From contig NZ_CATNLZ010000037.1 in the NCBI RefSeq assembly GCF_950101795.1, positions 62,001-126,000 on the forward strand: a stretch of 64,000 nucleotides of DNA, written 5' to 3'. This DNA comes from Nocardioides sp. T2.26MG-1. GTDB lineage: Bacteria; Actinomycetota; Actinomycetes; Propionibacteriales; Nocardioidaceae. The notes below the pieces were generated by a model, which made no database searches, was not told where the DNA came from, and saw nothing but the letters and a program-made list of their open reading frames with translations. This document shows positions 44,859 through 53,132 of the stretch, piece by piece. Numbering within the stretch: the stretch's first letter is position 1; the number at the start of each line of letters is the position of its first letter. The position numbers and the translations under genes are program-made.

Positions 44859-46621
44859 CGTCGCCGCGTGGGCGACGCCTCCGTCGCGGCCTCGCGGTCG
44901 TCGCGGTGGTCGGGCTCGTGGGCGGGGGGTACGCCGCGTACGCGGCCGGAGACGCGGACGCGGCGTACCGCACGGCGGTCGCGGAGGTCGCGGACGTCGA
45001 GCAGACCCTGGCCCTCGCGGGCACGCTGACCCCGTCGGGGACCGCCGACCTCCAGGTCGGCGCCGACGGCACGATCGCCGCGGTGCCGGTGGAGGTCGGC
45101 GAGCGGGTCCGGGCCGGGGACGTGCTGGCCCGCCTGGACCGACACAGCCTGCGCACCGCGGTCGACCGGGCCCGCGCCGACCTCGCCGCCGCCCGGGCGC
45201 AGCTGGAGGCGGACGAGGAGGCCCAGGCCGACACGGTGAGCGCCGCCTCCTCCAGCGACTCCTCCAGCGACTCCGCCAGCACCTCCTCGGGATCGTCGGG
45301 CTCCTCGGGCCAGCAGTCCTCGCCGAGCGCGGACCCGACGACCGAGCCGTCCGCCGACCCGAGCCAGGACCCGACCGATGACCCCGGGGCACCGGACCCC
45401 TTGGCCGAGCTCGCCACCCAGCAGCAGGCGGTGGTGACGGCGCAGTCGGCCGCCTCTGCCGCGATCGCGGACGCGAAGGTCGCACTCACCGCCCAGACCG
45501 ACGCCTGCGCGAACGCCTACGAGAGCGACCCCGGCACCGACCCCAGCGACGACCCCAGCGCCGACCCCAGCGACGACCCCAGCGACGCACCCGACCCGGA
45601 CCCGGCCGACGAGGCCTGCGCGACCGCGCTCGCGACGGTGCAGGCCACCCAGGACACGGTCGCGACCGCCCAGGACGCGCTCCAGGCCGCCCTGGGGCAG
45701 CTGACGGACACGCTCACGGCCGCGATCGAGTCCCTCGGCTCCAGCAGCGGTGCGGACCCGACCGAGCAGCCCGCCCAGGACACCCCCACCCAGGACACCC
45801 CCACCCAGGACACCCCGAGCCAGGGCACGCCCGCTCAGGACACCCCGATCCAGGACACCCCGACCGACCAGAGCGCGACGGTGACCGTCACCGCCGCGAC
45901 GCTCGCCCGCGACCAGGCGACGATCGACCAGGCGCGGGCCGACCTGGTCACCGCCCGGCAGTCACTGGCGGCGGCCACGGTCCGGGCCCCGCACGCGGGG
46001 CGGGTGGCGGCGCTCGACGTCGCGGCCGGGGACACGGTCGCGGCCGGCGACGTGGTGGCGACGGTCGTCGCCCCCGGGACCACGACCGTCGAGGTGGCGG
46101 TCACCGACACCCAGGTGCGGCAGCTCGAGGTGGGCCAGCGCGCGGAGGTCACCGCGGCGGGCGCATCCCGCTCCTACCCGGCGAGCGTCACCGCGATCGG
46201 CGCCCTGCCCGACACGTCGTCGGGGAGCACGACGTACCCGGTGACGATCACGCTGGACAGGCGGGGCGTGGTGCTCCCGACGGGCGCGACCGCGACGGCC
46301 GACGTGGTGGTCGGCGCCGCGGACGACGTCGTGACGGTGCCCGCCTCCGCGGTGCGCGACGGTGTGGTCACGGTGCTGCGCGACGGCACGGCGACGGCGA
46401 CGCCGGTGACGACGGGGCTCGTCGGGGCGACCCGGATCGAGGTCAGCGAGGGCCTGTCGGCCGGTGACGAGGTCGTGGTCGCCGACCTGGGGGCCGCGGT
46501 CCCGACGGGCGACACCGGCGATACGGGCCTGGGCGGGTTCGGCTCCGACCTCGGCGGCGGTCCGCAGTTCGGCACCGGTCCGGCCGGCCCGGGCGGTGGG
46601 CCGGTGACATTCCAGCGGTGA
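44855..46621 (+). CDS. Second efflux adaptor (HlyD-like) with low-complexity insert
   Basis: A 588-residue adaptor. One N-terminal helix (GLAVVAVVGLVGGGYAAYAA) precedes the first lipoyl half (VEVGERVRAGDVLARLD); the second half is AATVRAPHAGRVAALDVAAGDTVAAGDVV. Between them, where a helical hairpin is expected, lies about 240 residues with Ser-rich, DPSDDPSADPSDDPSD and QDTPTQDTPTQDTP runs alternating with predicted helices (LATQQQAVVTAQSAASAAIADAK). Beta-barrel domains follow and a Gly-rich tail ends the protein. GTG 44855 overlaps the lipoprotein stop. Two adaptors in one operon is unusual. Confidence 0.82.
   Translation: MTSPRGRRLRRGLAVVAVVGLVGGGYAAYAAGDADAAYRTAVAEVADVEQTLALAGTLTPSGTADLQVGADGTIAAVPVEVGERVRAGDVLARLDRHSLRTAVDRARADLAAARAQLEADEEAQADTVSAASSSDSSSDSASTSSGSSGSSGQQSSPSADPTTEPSADPSQDPTDDPGAPDPLAELATQQQAVVTAQSAASAAIADAKVALTAQTDACANAYESDPGTDPSDDPSADPSDDPSDAPDPDPADEACATALATVQATQDTVATAQDALQAALGQLTDTLTAAIESLGSSSGADPTEQPAQDTPTQDTPTQDTPSQGTPAQDTPIQDTPTDQSATVTVTAATLARDQATIDQARADLVTARQSLAAATVRAPHAGRVAALDVAAGDTVAAGDVVATVVAPGTTTVEVAVTDTQVRQLEVGQRAEVTAAGASRSYPASVTAIGALPDTSSGSTTYPVTITLDRRGVVLPTGATATADVVVGAADDVVTVPASAVRDGVVTVLRDGTATATPVTTGLVGATRIEVSEGLSAGDEVVVADLGAAVPTGDTGDTGLGGFGSDLGGGPQFGTGPAGPGGGPVTFQR
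45538..45868 (+). repeat. 12-bp and 15-bp coding tandem repeats in the second adaptor
   Basis: Between 45538 and 45594 a GACCCCAGCGAC-type 12-bp unit repeats and codes for DPSD. Between about 45775 and 45868 a CAGGACACCCCCACC-type 15-bp unit repeats and codes for QDTPT-like pentapeptides. Both keep the frame if units are gained or lost. Confidence 0.8.
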
Positions 46622-46707
46622 CCGGTCATCCGGCGCCGGGATGCCCCACGGCGTACTAGATTGGCCAGGTCGGGGGGACCGACGGGACCTGGTGGGGGGC
46701 TGAGCAC

Positions 46708-47871
46708 GTGACGACCACCGACCTCGACCTGCCGCGCGTCGCCGAGATCGGCAAGTACCACGTCCTGACCGAGCCGCCCCGGGCCGACCTGCTCGCGCTC
46801 GTCGAGATCGCCGCCCAGGTGGCGCGGGTGCCGATGGCGACGATCAACCTGATCACCGACACCGCCCAGCACCAGATCGCGACGCACGGGTTCGAGGCCT
46901 CGATCTGCGCGCGCGAGGACTCGATGTGCAACCTGGTGCTGCACGAGGGTGCGCCGGTGGTGGTGCCGGACGCCAGCCGGGACGACCGGTTCCGCGACAA
47001 CCCGTTCGTGACGGGCGTGCTCGGTGACGTGCGGTTCTACGCGACCCACCAGCTGGTGACGCCCGAGGACGTGGTGATCGGGTCCCTCTGCGTGTTCGAC
47101 ACCGTCCCGCGCGAGCTGAGCGACGAGCAGGAGCGCGCACTGGCCGGCCTCGCCGACCGCGTCGTCGACCTGCTCGAGCTCGAGCTGCGGACCCGTGAGC
47201 TGAAGCGCTCCAACGAGCAGCTGGCCGCCTTCGCCGGCCAGGTGGCCCACGACCTGCGCAACCCACTCGCCGCGGTGTCGCTGTCGCTGCGGCTGATCGG
47301 TGAGGAGCTCGACAAGCGTCCGAGCGAGGACGGCGCGATGGCGTACCTGCTGCAGCGGGCGCTCGGCGGCGCCGAGCGGATGCAGGGCCTGATCGACGGC
47401 CTGCTGGCCTACGCCCGCGTCGGGGCCGAGCTGCAGCGGGTGCCGGTCGATCTCGCGGCCGTGCTCGCGGACGTCCACGCCGACCTGGCCACCGCGCTCG
47501 TGGGGACCACGCTCGTCGTGGGAGAGCTGCCCACGGTGGTGGGCGACCCCGTGCAGCTCCGGGCCGTGCTGCAGAACCTGGTGGCCAACGCGCTGAAGTT
47601 CACCCGGCCGGGAGAGCCGGCGCACGTCGAGGTCGACTCCGTGCTGATCCGGGACCGGTGGCGGGTCGAGGTGTGCGACCGCGGCCCGGGGATCGCGGAG
47701 GACCAGCGGGACCGGGTGTTCGCGCCGCTGGCGCGCATCGACGAGAGCGTGGAGGGTTCCGGGATCGGGCTGTCGACCTGCCGGCGCATCGTCGAGGCGC
47801 ACGGCGGCCGCATCGGGCTCACGGACGCGGCGTACGGCGGCACCTGCGCGTGGTTCGAGCTGCCGGCGTAG
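46708..47871 (+). CDS. Sensor histidine kinase with N-terminal GAF domain
   Basis: A 387-residue soluble kinase. The GAF domain (about 25-165) contains VARVPMATINLITD, CNLVLHEGAPVVVPDASRDDRF and GSLCVFDTVPREL. The HisKA helix has FAGQVAHDLRNPLAAVSLSL with His181, and the HATPase domain has LQNLVANALKFT, DRGPGIAEDQRDRVFAPL and GSGIGLSTCRRIVEAHGG. There is no membrane helix and no adjacent response regulator, so it is an orphan. GTG 46708 is the start; TAGATT near 46656 may be part of its -10. The ligand of the GAF domain is unknown. Confidence 0.92.
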   Translation: MTTTDLDLPRVAEIGKYHVLTEPPRADLLALVEIAAQVARVPMATINLITDTAQHQIATHGFEASICAREDSMCNLVLHEGAPVVVPDASRDDRFRDNPFVTGVLGDVRFYATHQLVTPEDVVIGSLCVFDTVPRELSDEQERALAGLADRVVDLLELELRTRELKRSNEQLAAFAGQVAHDLRNPLAAVSLSLRLIGEELDKRPSEDGAMAYLLQRALGGAERMQGLIDGLLAYARVGAELQRVPVDLAAVLADVHADLATALVGTTLVVGELPTVVGDPVQLRAVLQNLVANALKFTRPGEPAHVEVDSVLIRDRWRVEVCDRGPGIAEDQRDRVFAPLARIDESVEGSGIGLSTCRRIVEAHGGRIGLTDAAYGGTCAWFELPA

Positions 47872-47880
47872 CGCGCCCGG

Positions 47881-49065
47881 TCAGTCCTTGTGGGTCTTGC
47901 CGGGCAGCGCCAGCATCCGCTCCAGCGCCACCAGCGCCCACTTCTCGGTGTCCGGGTCGACCTCGATCCGGTTGACGACCGTGCCGGCGACGAGCGACTC
48001 GAGCGCCCACACCAGGTGAGGGAGGTCGATGCGGTTCATCGTGGAGCAGTAGCAGACGGTCTTGTCGAGGAACGAGATGTTCTTGTCCGGGTGGGCGGTG
48101 GCGAGCCGCTTGACGAGGTTGAGCTCCGTGCCGATCGCCCAGCTCGACCCGGCCGGGGCGGCCTCGATCGTCTGGATGATGAACTCCGTGGACCCGACCA
48201 GGTCGGCCTTGAGGACGACCTCGTGGCGGCACTCGGGGTGCACCAGGATCTGCACGTCGGGGATCGTCGCGCGCAGCTCGTCGACGACCTCGGGGGAGAA
48301 GCGGCCGTGCACGGAGCAGTGGCCCTTCCAGAGGATCATCGTCGCGTCGCGCAGCTGCTCGGCGGTCAGGCCGCCGCCGGGCAGGTGCGGGTCCCAGACC
48401 ACGCAGTCGTCGACGGTGAGGCCCATCTTCTGCACCGCGGTGTTGCGGCCCAGGTGCTCGTCGGGCAGGAAGAGCACCTTCGCGCCGCCCGGGGCGTCGG
48501 CCTTCTGTGCGAACGCCCACTCGAGCGCGACCTCGGCGTTGCTCGACGTGCACACGACGCCGCCGTTGCGGCCGCAGAACGCCTTGATGTCGGCCGAGGA
48601 GTTCATGTAGGTGACCGGCACGACGGAGTCGGCGATCCCGGCCTCGGTCATCGCCTCCCACGCCATCTCGACCTGGGTGAGCCGGGCCATGTCGGCCATC
48701 GAGCAGCCCGCGGCCAGGTCGGGCAGGATCACCTGCTGGCCGGGGCCGGTCAGGATGTCGGCCGACTCGGCCATGAAGTGCACGCCGCAGAACACGATGT
48801 ACTCGGCGTCGGGCCGGCCGGCGGCGTCCCGGGCCAGTTTGAAGGAGTCACCGGTGACGTCGGCGAACTGGATGACCTCGTCGCGCTGGTAGTGGTGGCC
48901 GAGGATGAAGACCTTGTCGCCCAGCGCGTCCTTGGCCGCGCGGGCCCGCGCCACGAGGCTCGGGTCGGACGCCGGAGGCAGGTCGCCCGGGCACTCCACG
49001 CCACGCTCGCTGGTGAGATCGGTGCCGCGGCCGAGGGGGAGCAGCGGGAGGTCGACGGTCGTCAT
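47881..49065 (-). CDS. nadA: Quinolinate synthase
   Basis: NadA condenses iminoaspartate with dihydroxyacetone phosphate to quinolinate, the first pyridine ring of NAD synthesis. The 394 residues contain LGHHYQRDEVIQFADVTGDS, and the [4Fe-4S] cysteines are found in FCGVHFMAES, VVCTSSNAE and VCYCSTMNRI; ECRH lies between. ATG 49065 is chosen (MTTVDLPLLPLG); the longer frame to 49278 has unrelated sequence. nadB and nadC, which usually follow, are absent here, so the aspartate oxidation step must be encoded elsewhere. It converges with the GAF kinase gene, leaving 9 bp. Confidence 0.95.
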   Translation of the reverse strand: MTTVDLPLLPLGRGTDLTSERGVECPGDLPPASDPSLVARARAAKDALGDKVFILGHHYQRDEVIQFADVTGDSFKLARDAAGRPDAEYIVFCGVHFMAESADILTGPGQQVILPDLAAGCSMADMARLTQVEMAWEAMTEAGIADSVVPVTYMNSSADIKAFCGRNGGVVCTSSNAEVALEWAFAQKADAPGGAKVLFLPDEHLGRNTAVQKMGLTVDDCVVWDPHLPGGGLTAEQLRDATMILWKGHCSVHGRFSPEVVDELRATIPDVQILVHPECRHEVVLKADLVGSTEFIIQTIEAAPAGSSWAIGTELNLVKRLATAHPDKNISFLDKTVCYCSTMNRIDLPHLVWALESLVAGTVVNRIEVDPDTEKWALVALERMLALPGKTHKD

Positions 49066-49100
49066 GGGCTCGATCCTATTCTCGCGAGGGTGCCGGCCCG

Positions 49101-49994
49101 TCAGAGCAGGGCACCACTGTGAACGTACGGCGCGGGCGGCTTCATCCCGCGGAGGCCGAGATATCCCTCCTGCTGGAGCTCGAGCCGGCTCGCGAACCCG
49201 ACGTCGAGCGCCCACCGGTTCGCGGGCGTGAGGTGGCCCAGCGTGGTCCGCTCCGGGCCCTCCGCCAGGGCGGCCCACAGCAGCCGGGTCGCCGTACGCC
49301 GGTTGGAGGCGGCCAGCAGCGCGGGCATCCCGCGCTCGTTGAGGTAGGCGTAGCCCGACCCGGTCGTCGTGTCCGACACCAGCAGCCGCCAGGTCCGCAG
49401 CATCAGCTCGTGGTCGGGGCCGTGGCCGGCGCCCCGGGTCGCCCGATCGAGCGAGTCCATCAGGTCGATGTCGGACGCGCTGCCGTCACGGACCTTCTCG
49501 ACCACCGGGATCGCGGAGCGGTCGACCGTGCCCGACATGGACATCTGCGGGTGCAGCTCGAAGCCGGCCTGGTGGTAGACGCGGGCGGCCTTCGGGTCCG
49601 CGGACGCCGAGAGCATGCCGCGGGTGCAGGCCCGGCCGTGCTGCAGCGCCGCCGCCAGCAGCGGCTTGCCGATGCCCTGGCCCTGCCGGCCCGGCAGCAC
49701 GGCGTACGTCGCGAGGCACCACAGCGTCTCGCGCCGGAACGACGTGGCCATCCCGATGACGCCCGTGCCGTCCTCGGCGACCCAGCAGCCGCCCGGGTCG
49801 GTCCGCACGAGGTGCCGCGTCCGCTCGAGCCAGACCGCCCGGTGCGGGTCGGTCCGGCGCTCCGCGGCAGGCTCGTGGGTGCGCCGCATCCGGGAGTCGA
49901 GCTCGAAGAAGCCCTCGTCGCTGACCCGCTCGGCCGCGGGCACGTCGTCGGGGGTCATCGGGCGGATCACCAGATCGTTCGCAGGGCCGGGCAC
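49101..49994 (-). CDS. GNAT-family N-acetyltransferase, tandem-domain type
   Basis: A 297-residue protein. The N-terminal GNAT domain (about 8-150) has VIRPMTPDDVPAAERVSDEGF and the acetyl-CoA loop YAVLPGRQGQGIGKPLLAAAL. The second half (about 160-290, RTWRLLVSDTTTGSGYAYLN, NRRTATRLLWAALAEG) looks like a degenerate second GNAT domain without the CoA loop. GTG 49994 is the start. It diverges from the glycerate kinase gene. Substrate unknown. Confidence 0.82.
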   Translation of the reverse strand: MPGPANDLVIRPMTPDDVPAAERVSDEGFFELDSRMRRTHEPAAERRTDPHRAVWLERTRHLVRTDPGGCWVAEDGTGVIGMATSFRRETLWCLATYAVLPGRQGQGIGKPLLAAALQHGRACTRGMLSASADPKAARVYHQAGFELHPQMSMSGTVDRSAIPVVEKVRDGSASDIDLMDSLDRATRGAGHGPDHELMLRTWRLLVSDTTTGSGYAYLNERGMPALLAASNRRTATRLLWAALAEGPERTTLGHLTPANRWALDVGFASRLELQQEGYLGLRGMKPPAPYVHSGALL

Positions 49995-50027
49995 ACCCTG
50001 ACCTTAGGGACCGGCGAGGATGGCGGC

Positions 50028-51098
50028 ATGCGCATATTGGTCGCCCCCGACAAGTTCGCCGGCACGCTGACCGCGGTCGAGGCGGCGGACGCGATCGCGA
50101 CCGGCTGGCAGCGCCGCGCCCCCGGCGACGAGCTCGACCTCGCGCCGATGGCCGACGGCGGGCCGGGCTTCGTGGACGTGCTGCACGCCGCGCTCGGCGG
50201 CGAGCTGCTCGCGGTCACGGTGCGCGGCCCGCACGGCGAGCCGACACCGGCGACCCTGCTGCTCGCGGGCGGCGCGGCGTACGTCGAGGCCGCCCAGGCG
50301 TGTGGCCTGCACCTGACCGGGCGCGAGGGCGCGGAGTCGGCGACGACGTACGGCGTGGGGGAGCTGCTGCTCGCCGCGGCCCGCGCCGGGGCGCAACGGG
50401 TGGTGGTGGGGCTCGGCGGGAGCGGCACCAACGACGGCGGCGCCGGCCTGCTGGCGGCCCTCGGCGCGACCGCCGACCGGCCGCTGGACGCCGGCGTCGC
50501 CGGGCTTGCCGGGGTCTCCCGCGTCGAGCTGCCGGACTACCCGCTGCCGCTGGTGGCGGCCACGGACGTCGACAACCCGCTGACCGGGCTGTTCGGCGCG
50601 GCCAAGGTGTTCGGGCCGCAGAAGGGCATCCCCGAGGACCGGCTGCCGGTCGTCGACGGGTGGCTCGAGGAGCTGGCGGTGGCCACCGACCGCCGGGTGG
50701 CCCTGTCGAAGGGGGCGGGCGCGGCGGGCGGCCTCGGGTTCGCGCTGCTGCTGCTCGGCGGCACCCGCGAGCCGGGCATCGGGCTGGTGGCGGACGCCGT
50801 ACGCCTGCCGGAGCGGGCCCGGGCGGCCGACCTCGTGATCACCGGCGAGGGCGCCTTCGACTTCTCCAGCCGCTCCGGCAAGGTGCCCTACGGCGTGGCC
50901 GAGATCGCGGCCGAGGCGGTGCGACCGTGCGTGGCGCTGGCCGGGCAGGTGCTCGTGGGGGCCCGGGAGATGCGGGCGCTGGGCATCGAGTCGGCGTACT
51001 CGCTCGTCGAGCTGGTGGGGGAGGACCGGGCCTTCGCGGACCCGGCGGGGGCGCTGGCCGACCTCGCGGAGCGGGTCGCGCGGACCTGGTCACGATGA
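50028..51098 (+). CDS. glxK: Glycerate 2-kinase, GlxK family
   Basis: A 356-residue family protein starting MRILVAPDKFAGTLTAVEAADAI with PMADGGPGFVDVL, GLGGSGTNDGGAGLLAALGA and KGAGAAGGLGFALLLLGG, all diagnostic of the GlxK (glycerate kinase type 1) fold. It phosphorylates D-glycerate to 2-phosphoglycerate in glyoxylate or serine metabolism. GCGAGGA precedes ATG 50028. The order glxK, erpA, adoK, ctaC is like that of M. tuberculosis Rv2205c-Rv2200c, as far as I recall. Confidence 0.92.
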   Translation: MRILVAPDKFAGTLTAVEAADAIATGWQRRAPGDELDLAPMADGGPGFVDVLHAALGGELLAVTVRGPHGEPTPATLLLAGGAAYVEAAQACGLHLTGREGAESATTYGVGELLLAAARAGAQRVVVGLGGSGTNDGGAGLLAALGATADRPLDAGVAGLAGVSRVELPDYPLPLVAATDVDNPLTGLFGAAKVFGPQKGIPEDRLPVVDGWLEELAVATDRRVALSKGAGAAGGLGFALLLLGGTREPGIGLVADAVRLPERARAADLVITGEGAFDFSSRSGKVPYGVAEIAAEAVRPCVALAGQVLVGAREMRALGIESAYSLVELVGEDRAFADPAGALADLAERVARTWSR

Positions 51099-51184
51099 TG
51101 GTCCGGAATAACCGGCCGTGTGCGACCATTGACCCAGTAGCTGAACCAGTAACGCCCCTTCCACCGACCTTGGGAGAACCCCAC

Positions 51185-51547
51185 ATGACCGAGCAGGTCG
51201 AGACCACCACCGAGCGCCGTACGGACCAGATCAACCTGAGCCCCGTGGCCGCCACCAAGGTGAAGAGCCTCCTCGAGCAGGAGGGCCGCGACGACCTCGC
51301 GCTGCGCATCTCCGTGCAGCCCGGCGGCTGCTCGGGACTGCGCTACCAGCTGTTCTTCGACGAGCGCAGTCTCGACGGCGACGTCGTGACCGACTTCGAC
51401 GGCGTGTCCGTCGTCGTCGACCGGATGAGCGTCCCCTACCTCAACGGCGCGATGATCGACTTCGTCGACTCGATCGAGAAGCAGGGCTTCACGATCGACA
51501 ACCCCAACGCCACCGGCTCCTGCGCCTGCGGCGACTCGTTCCACTGA
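51185..51547 (+). CDS. erpA: A-type iron-sulfur carrier ErpA
   Basis: A 120-residue HesB/IscA-type protein with the three conserved cysteines: one in QPGGCSGLRYQLFFDE and two in GSCACGDSF. VVDRMSVPYLNGAMIDFVDS is the family core. It delivers Fe-S clusters to apoproteins and could serve nearby Fe-S proteins such as NadA and the Rieske protein. ATG 51185 follows GGGAG. A terminator follows directly. Confidence 0.94.
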   Translation: MTEQVETTTERRTDQINLSPVAATKVKSLLEQEGRDDLALRISVQPGGCSGLRYQLFFDERSLDGDVVTDFDGVSVVVDRMSVPYLNGAMIDFVDSIEKQGFTIDNPNATGSCACGDSFH

Positions 51548-51561
51548 GCTGACTCAGCAGA

Positions 51562-51590
51562 AAGCCCCGCCAGCAGTGCTGGCGGGGCTT
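51562..51590. terminator. Terminator hairpin after erpA
   Basis: AAGCCCCGCCAGC, loop AGT and GCTGGCGGGGCTT form a perfect 13-bp stem 14 bp after the erpA stop codon. It is flanked by A and T residues and so could act in both directions, toward erpA and the convergent small gene. Confidence 0.92.
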
Positions 51591-51610
51591 CTGCGCGTTC
51601 GTGGGACGGC

Positions 51611-51835
51611 TCAGGCGTCGCCGTCGAGCTGCAGGTTGAGGGCCCCGGCGATCCGGGCGGCGGCGGCGGAGATCTCGATCTCGCCGCGCTTGGGCACCTC
51701 GCGGGGGAAGTCCGCGTAGTGGATCGACGGCGCGGGGCGGAGCGCCGCGCGGACGGCCTCGCAGTCGCGGCTCATCTCGGCGGGGGTGGCGGGGTCGTCG
51801 TACGCCAGCCGGCCGGGAGTCGGTTCAGTGCTCAT
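51611..51835 (-). CDS. Small hypothetical protein
   Basis: A 74-residue acidic protein (LAYDDPATPAEMSRDCEAVRAAL, HYADFPREVPKRGEIEISAAAA). No membrane helix or known motif is seen. ATG 51835 diverges from adoK across the strong palindrome at 51853-51888. It ends 20 bp from the terminator of erpA. The frame has normal codon use, but the short length leaves some doubt. Confidence 0.55.
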   Translation of the reverse strand: MSTEPTPGRLAYDDPATPAEMSRDCEAVRAALRPAPSIHYADFPREVPKRGEIEISAAAARIAGALNLQLDGDA

Positions 51836-51852
51836 ACCAGCGACGGTAGGGG

Positions 51853-51888
51853 CTACTGATTGGTACCCCTAGCGGTACCAATCAGTAG
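51853..51888. promoter_or_regulatory. Strong inverted repeat in adoK promoter region
   Basis: CTACTGATTGGTACC (51853-51867) and GGTACCAATCAGTAG (51874-51888) are perfect 15-bp complements around CCTAGC. The repeat fills the short gap between the divergent small gene (start 51835) and adoK (start 51899), where both promoters must lie; TAGTGT at 51886-51891 could be a -10 for a leaderless adoK message. The location favours an operator over a terminator. Confidence 0.65.
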
Positions 51889-51898
51889 TGTTCTCGGC

Positions 51899-52882
51899 AT
51901 GTCGCTGCTGATCGCGGGCTCCATCGCCACCGACCACCTGATGAGCTACCAGGGCAAGTTCGCCGACTCGCTGGTCGTCGAGCAGCTGGACAAGCTCTCG
52001 GTCTCCTTCCTGGTCGAGGACCTGGAGATCCGCCGCGGCGGGGTGGCGGCCAACATGTGCTTCGGCCTCGGCCAGCTCGGCGTGCGGCCGGTCTTGGTCG
52101 GCGCGGCCGGGGAGGACTTCGCCGACTACCGGTCCTGGCTGGAGCGGCACGGCGTCGACTGCGGGCACGTGCGGATCTCCGAGACCCGGCACACCGCCCG
52201 CTTCGTGTGCACCACGGACCCGACGGGCGCCCAGATCGCGTCGTTCTACCCCGGCGCGATGAGCGAGGCCCGGCTGATCGAGCTGGCGCCGATCGCGGGC
52301 CGCGTGGGCGAGCCCGAGTACGTCCTGATCGGCGCCGACGACCCCGACGGCATGCTCCGGCACACCGACGAGTGCCGCCAGCGCGGCTACCCGTTCATCG
52401 CGGACCCCAGCCAGCAGCTCGCGTTCAGCGGCGGCGACCTCATCCGCAACCTCATCGACGGCGCGGCGATCCTGTTCTCGAACGAGTACGAGTCGGCGAT
52501 GATCGAGCAGAAGACCGGCTGGTCGGCCGACGAGATCCTGTCCCGGGTCGGGATCCAGGTCACCACCCTCGGCAAGGACGGCGTGCGCGTCCTGCGCTCC
52601 GGCGAGCCCCCCATCGAGCTCCCGGCCGCGCGCGACGTCGTGGCGGTGGAGCCGACCGGGGTCGGTGACGCCTTCCGGGCCGGGTTCCTCGCCGCGATGG
52701 CCTGGCACGTCGGCCTCGAGCGGGCCGCCCAGGTCGGGTGCGTGCTGGCGGCGTACGTCGTGGAGACGGTCGGCACGCAGGAGTACACCTTCACCCCCGG
52801 GCAGTTCCTCGCCCGGATCGAGCACTCCTACGGCTCGGCGGCCGCCGAGGACGTCGCGCCGTACCTCAAGGCGCTCAGCTGA
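51899..52882 (+). CDS. adoK: Adenosine kinase (PfkB family)
   Basis: A 327-residue PfkB-type kinase very like M. tuberculosis AdoK (Rv2202c): LLIAGSIATDHLMSYQGKF at the start, RRGGVAANMCFGLGQLG, ASFYPGAMSEARLIEL, ADPSQQLAFSGGDLIRNLIDGA, and the catalytic EPTGVGDAFRAGF with the Asp base. It phosphorylates adenosine to AMP in purine salvage. ATG 51899 is used; no ribosome site is seen between it and the palindrome. Confidence 0.92.
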   Translation: MSLLIAGSIATDHLMSYQGKFADSLVVEQLDKLSVSFLVEDLEIRRGGVAANMCFGLGQLGVRPVLVGAAGEDFADYRSWLERHGVDCGHVRISETRHTARFVCTTDPTGAQIASFYPGAMSEARLIELAPIAGRVGEPEYVLIGADDPDGMLRHTDECRQRGYPFIADPSQQLAFSGGDLIRNLIDGAAILFSNEYESAMIEQKTGWSADEILSRVGIQVTTLGKDGVRVLRSGEPPIELPAARDVVAVEPTGVGDAFRAGFLAAMAWHVGLERAAQVGCVLAAYVVETVGTQEYTFTPGQFLARIEHSYGSAAAEDVAPYLKALS

Positions 52883-52889
52883 CCGGGAG

Positions 52890-53132
52890 TCAGGGGCTGA
52901 CGCGCCGGACGACGTAGCGGGGCGTCCCGTCCGCGGCCGCCTCCTCGCCGACGTACTCCTGGCCGCGCATCCGGCACCAGGCCGGGACGTCCGTGCGGGC
53001 CGCGACGTCCTCGGTGGCCACGGCCACCAGGCCGCCCACGGGCACCTCGCCGATCCGCTTGCCGAGCTCGATGACCGGCAGCGGGCAGAGCATCCCCCGG
53101 CAGTCCAGCTCGAGGTCGGCCGGCCCGGTCAC
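52890..53132 (-). CDS. TusA-family sulfurtransferase
   Basis: An 80-residue TusA/SirA-fold protein with DCRGMLCPLPVIELGKRI; the second Cys of this motif (CPxP) is the persulfide carrier. TusA proteins relay sulfur from cysteine desulfurases to tRNA thiolation, molybdopterin or other acceptors. GTG 53132 overlaps the stop of the desulfurase gene (GTGA). In relatives I recall the two domains being fused into one protein. ends 8 bp from adoK, convergent. Confidence 0.9.
   Translation of the reverse strand: MTGPADLELDCRGMLCPLPVIELGKRIGEVPVGGLVAVATEDVAARTDVPAWCRMRGQEYVGEEAAADGTPRYVVRRVSP

Noticed and set aside
49066..49278. N-terminal extension of nadA to 49278
   Set aside because: The extra residues overlap the 3' end of the GNAT gene and do not resemble NadA.
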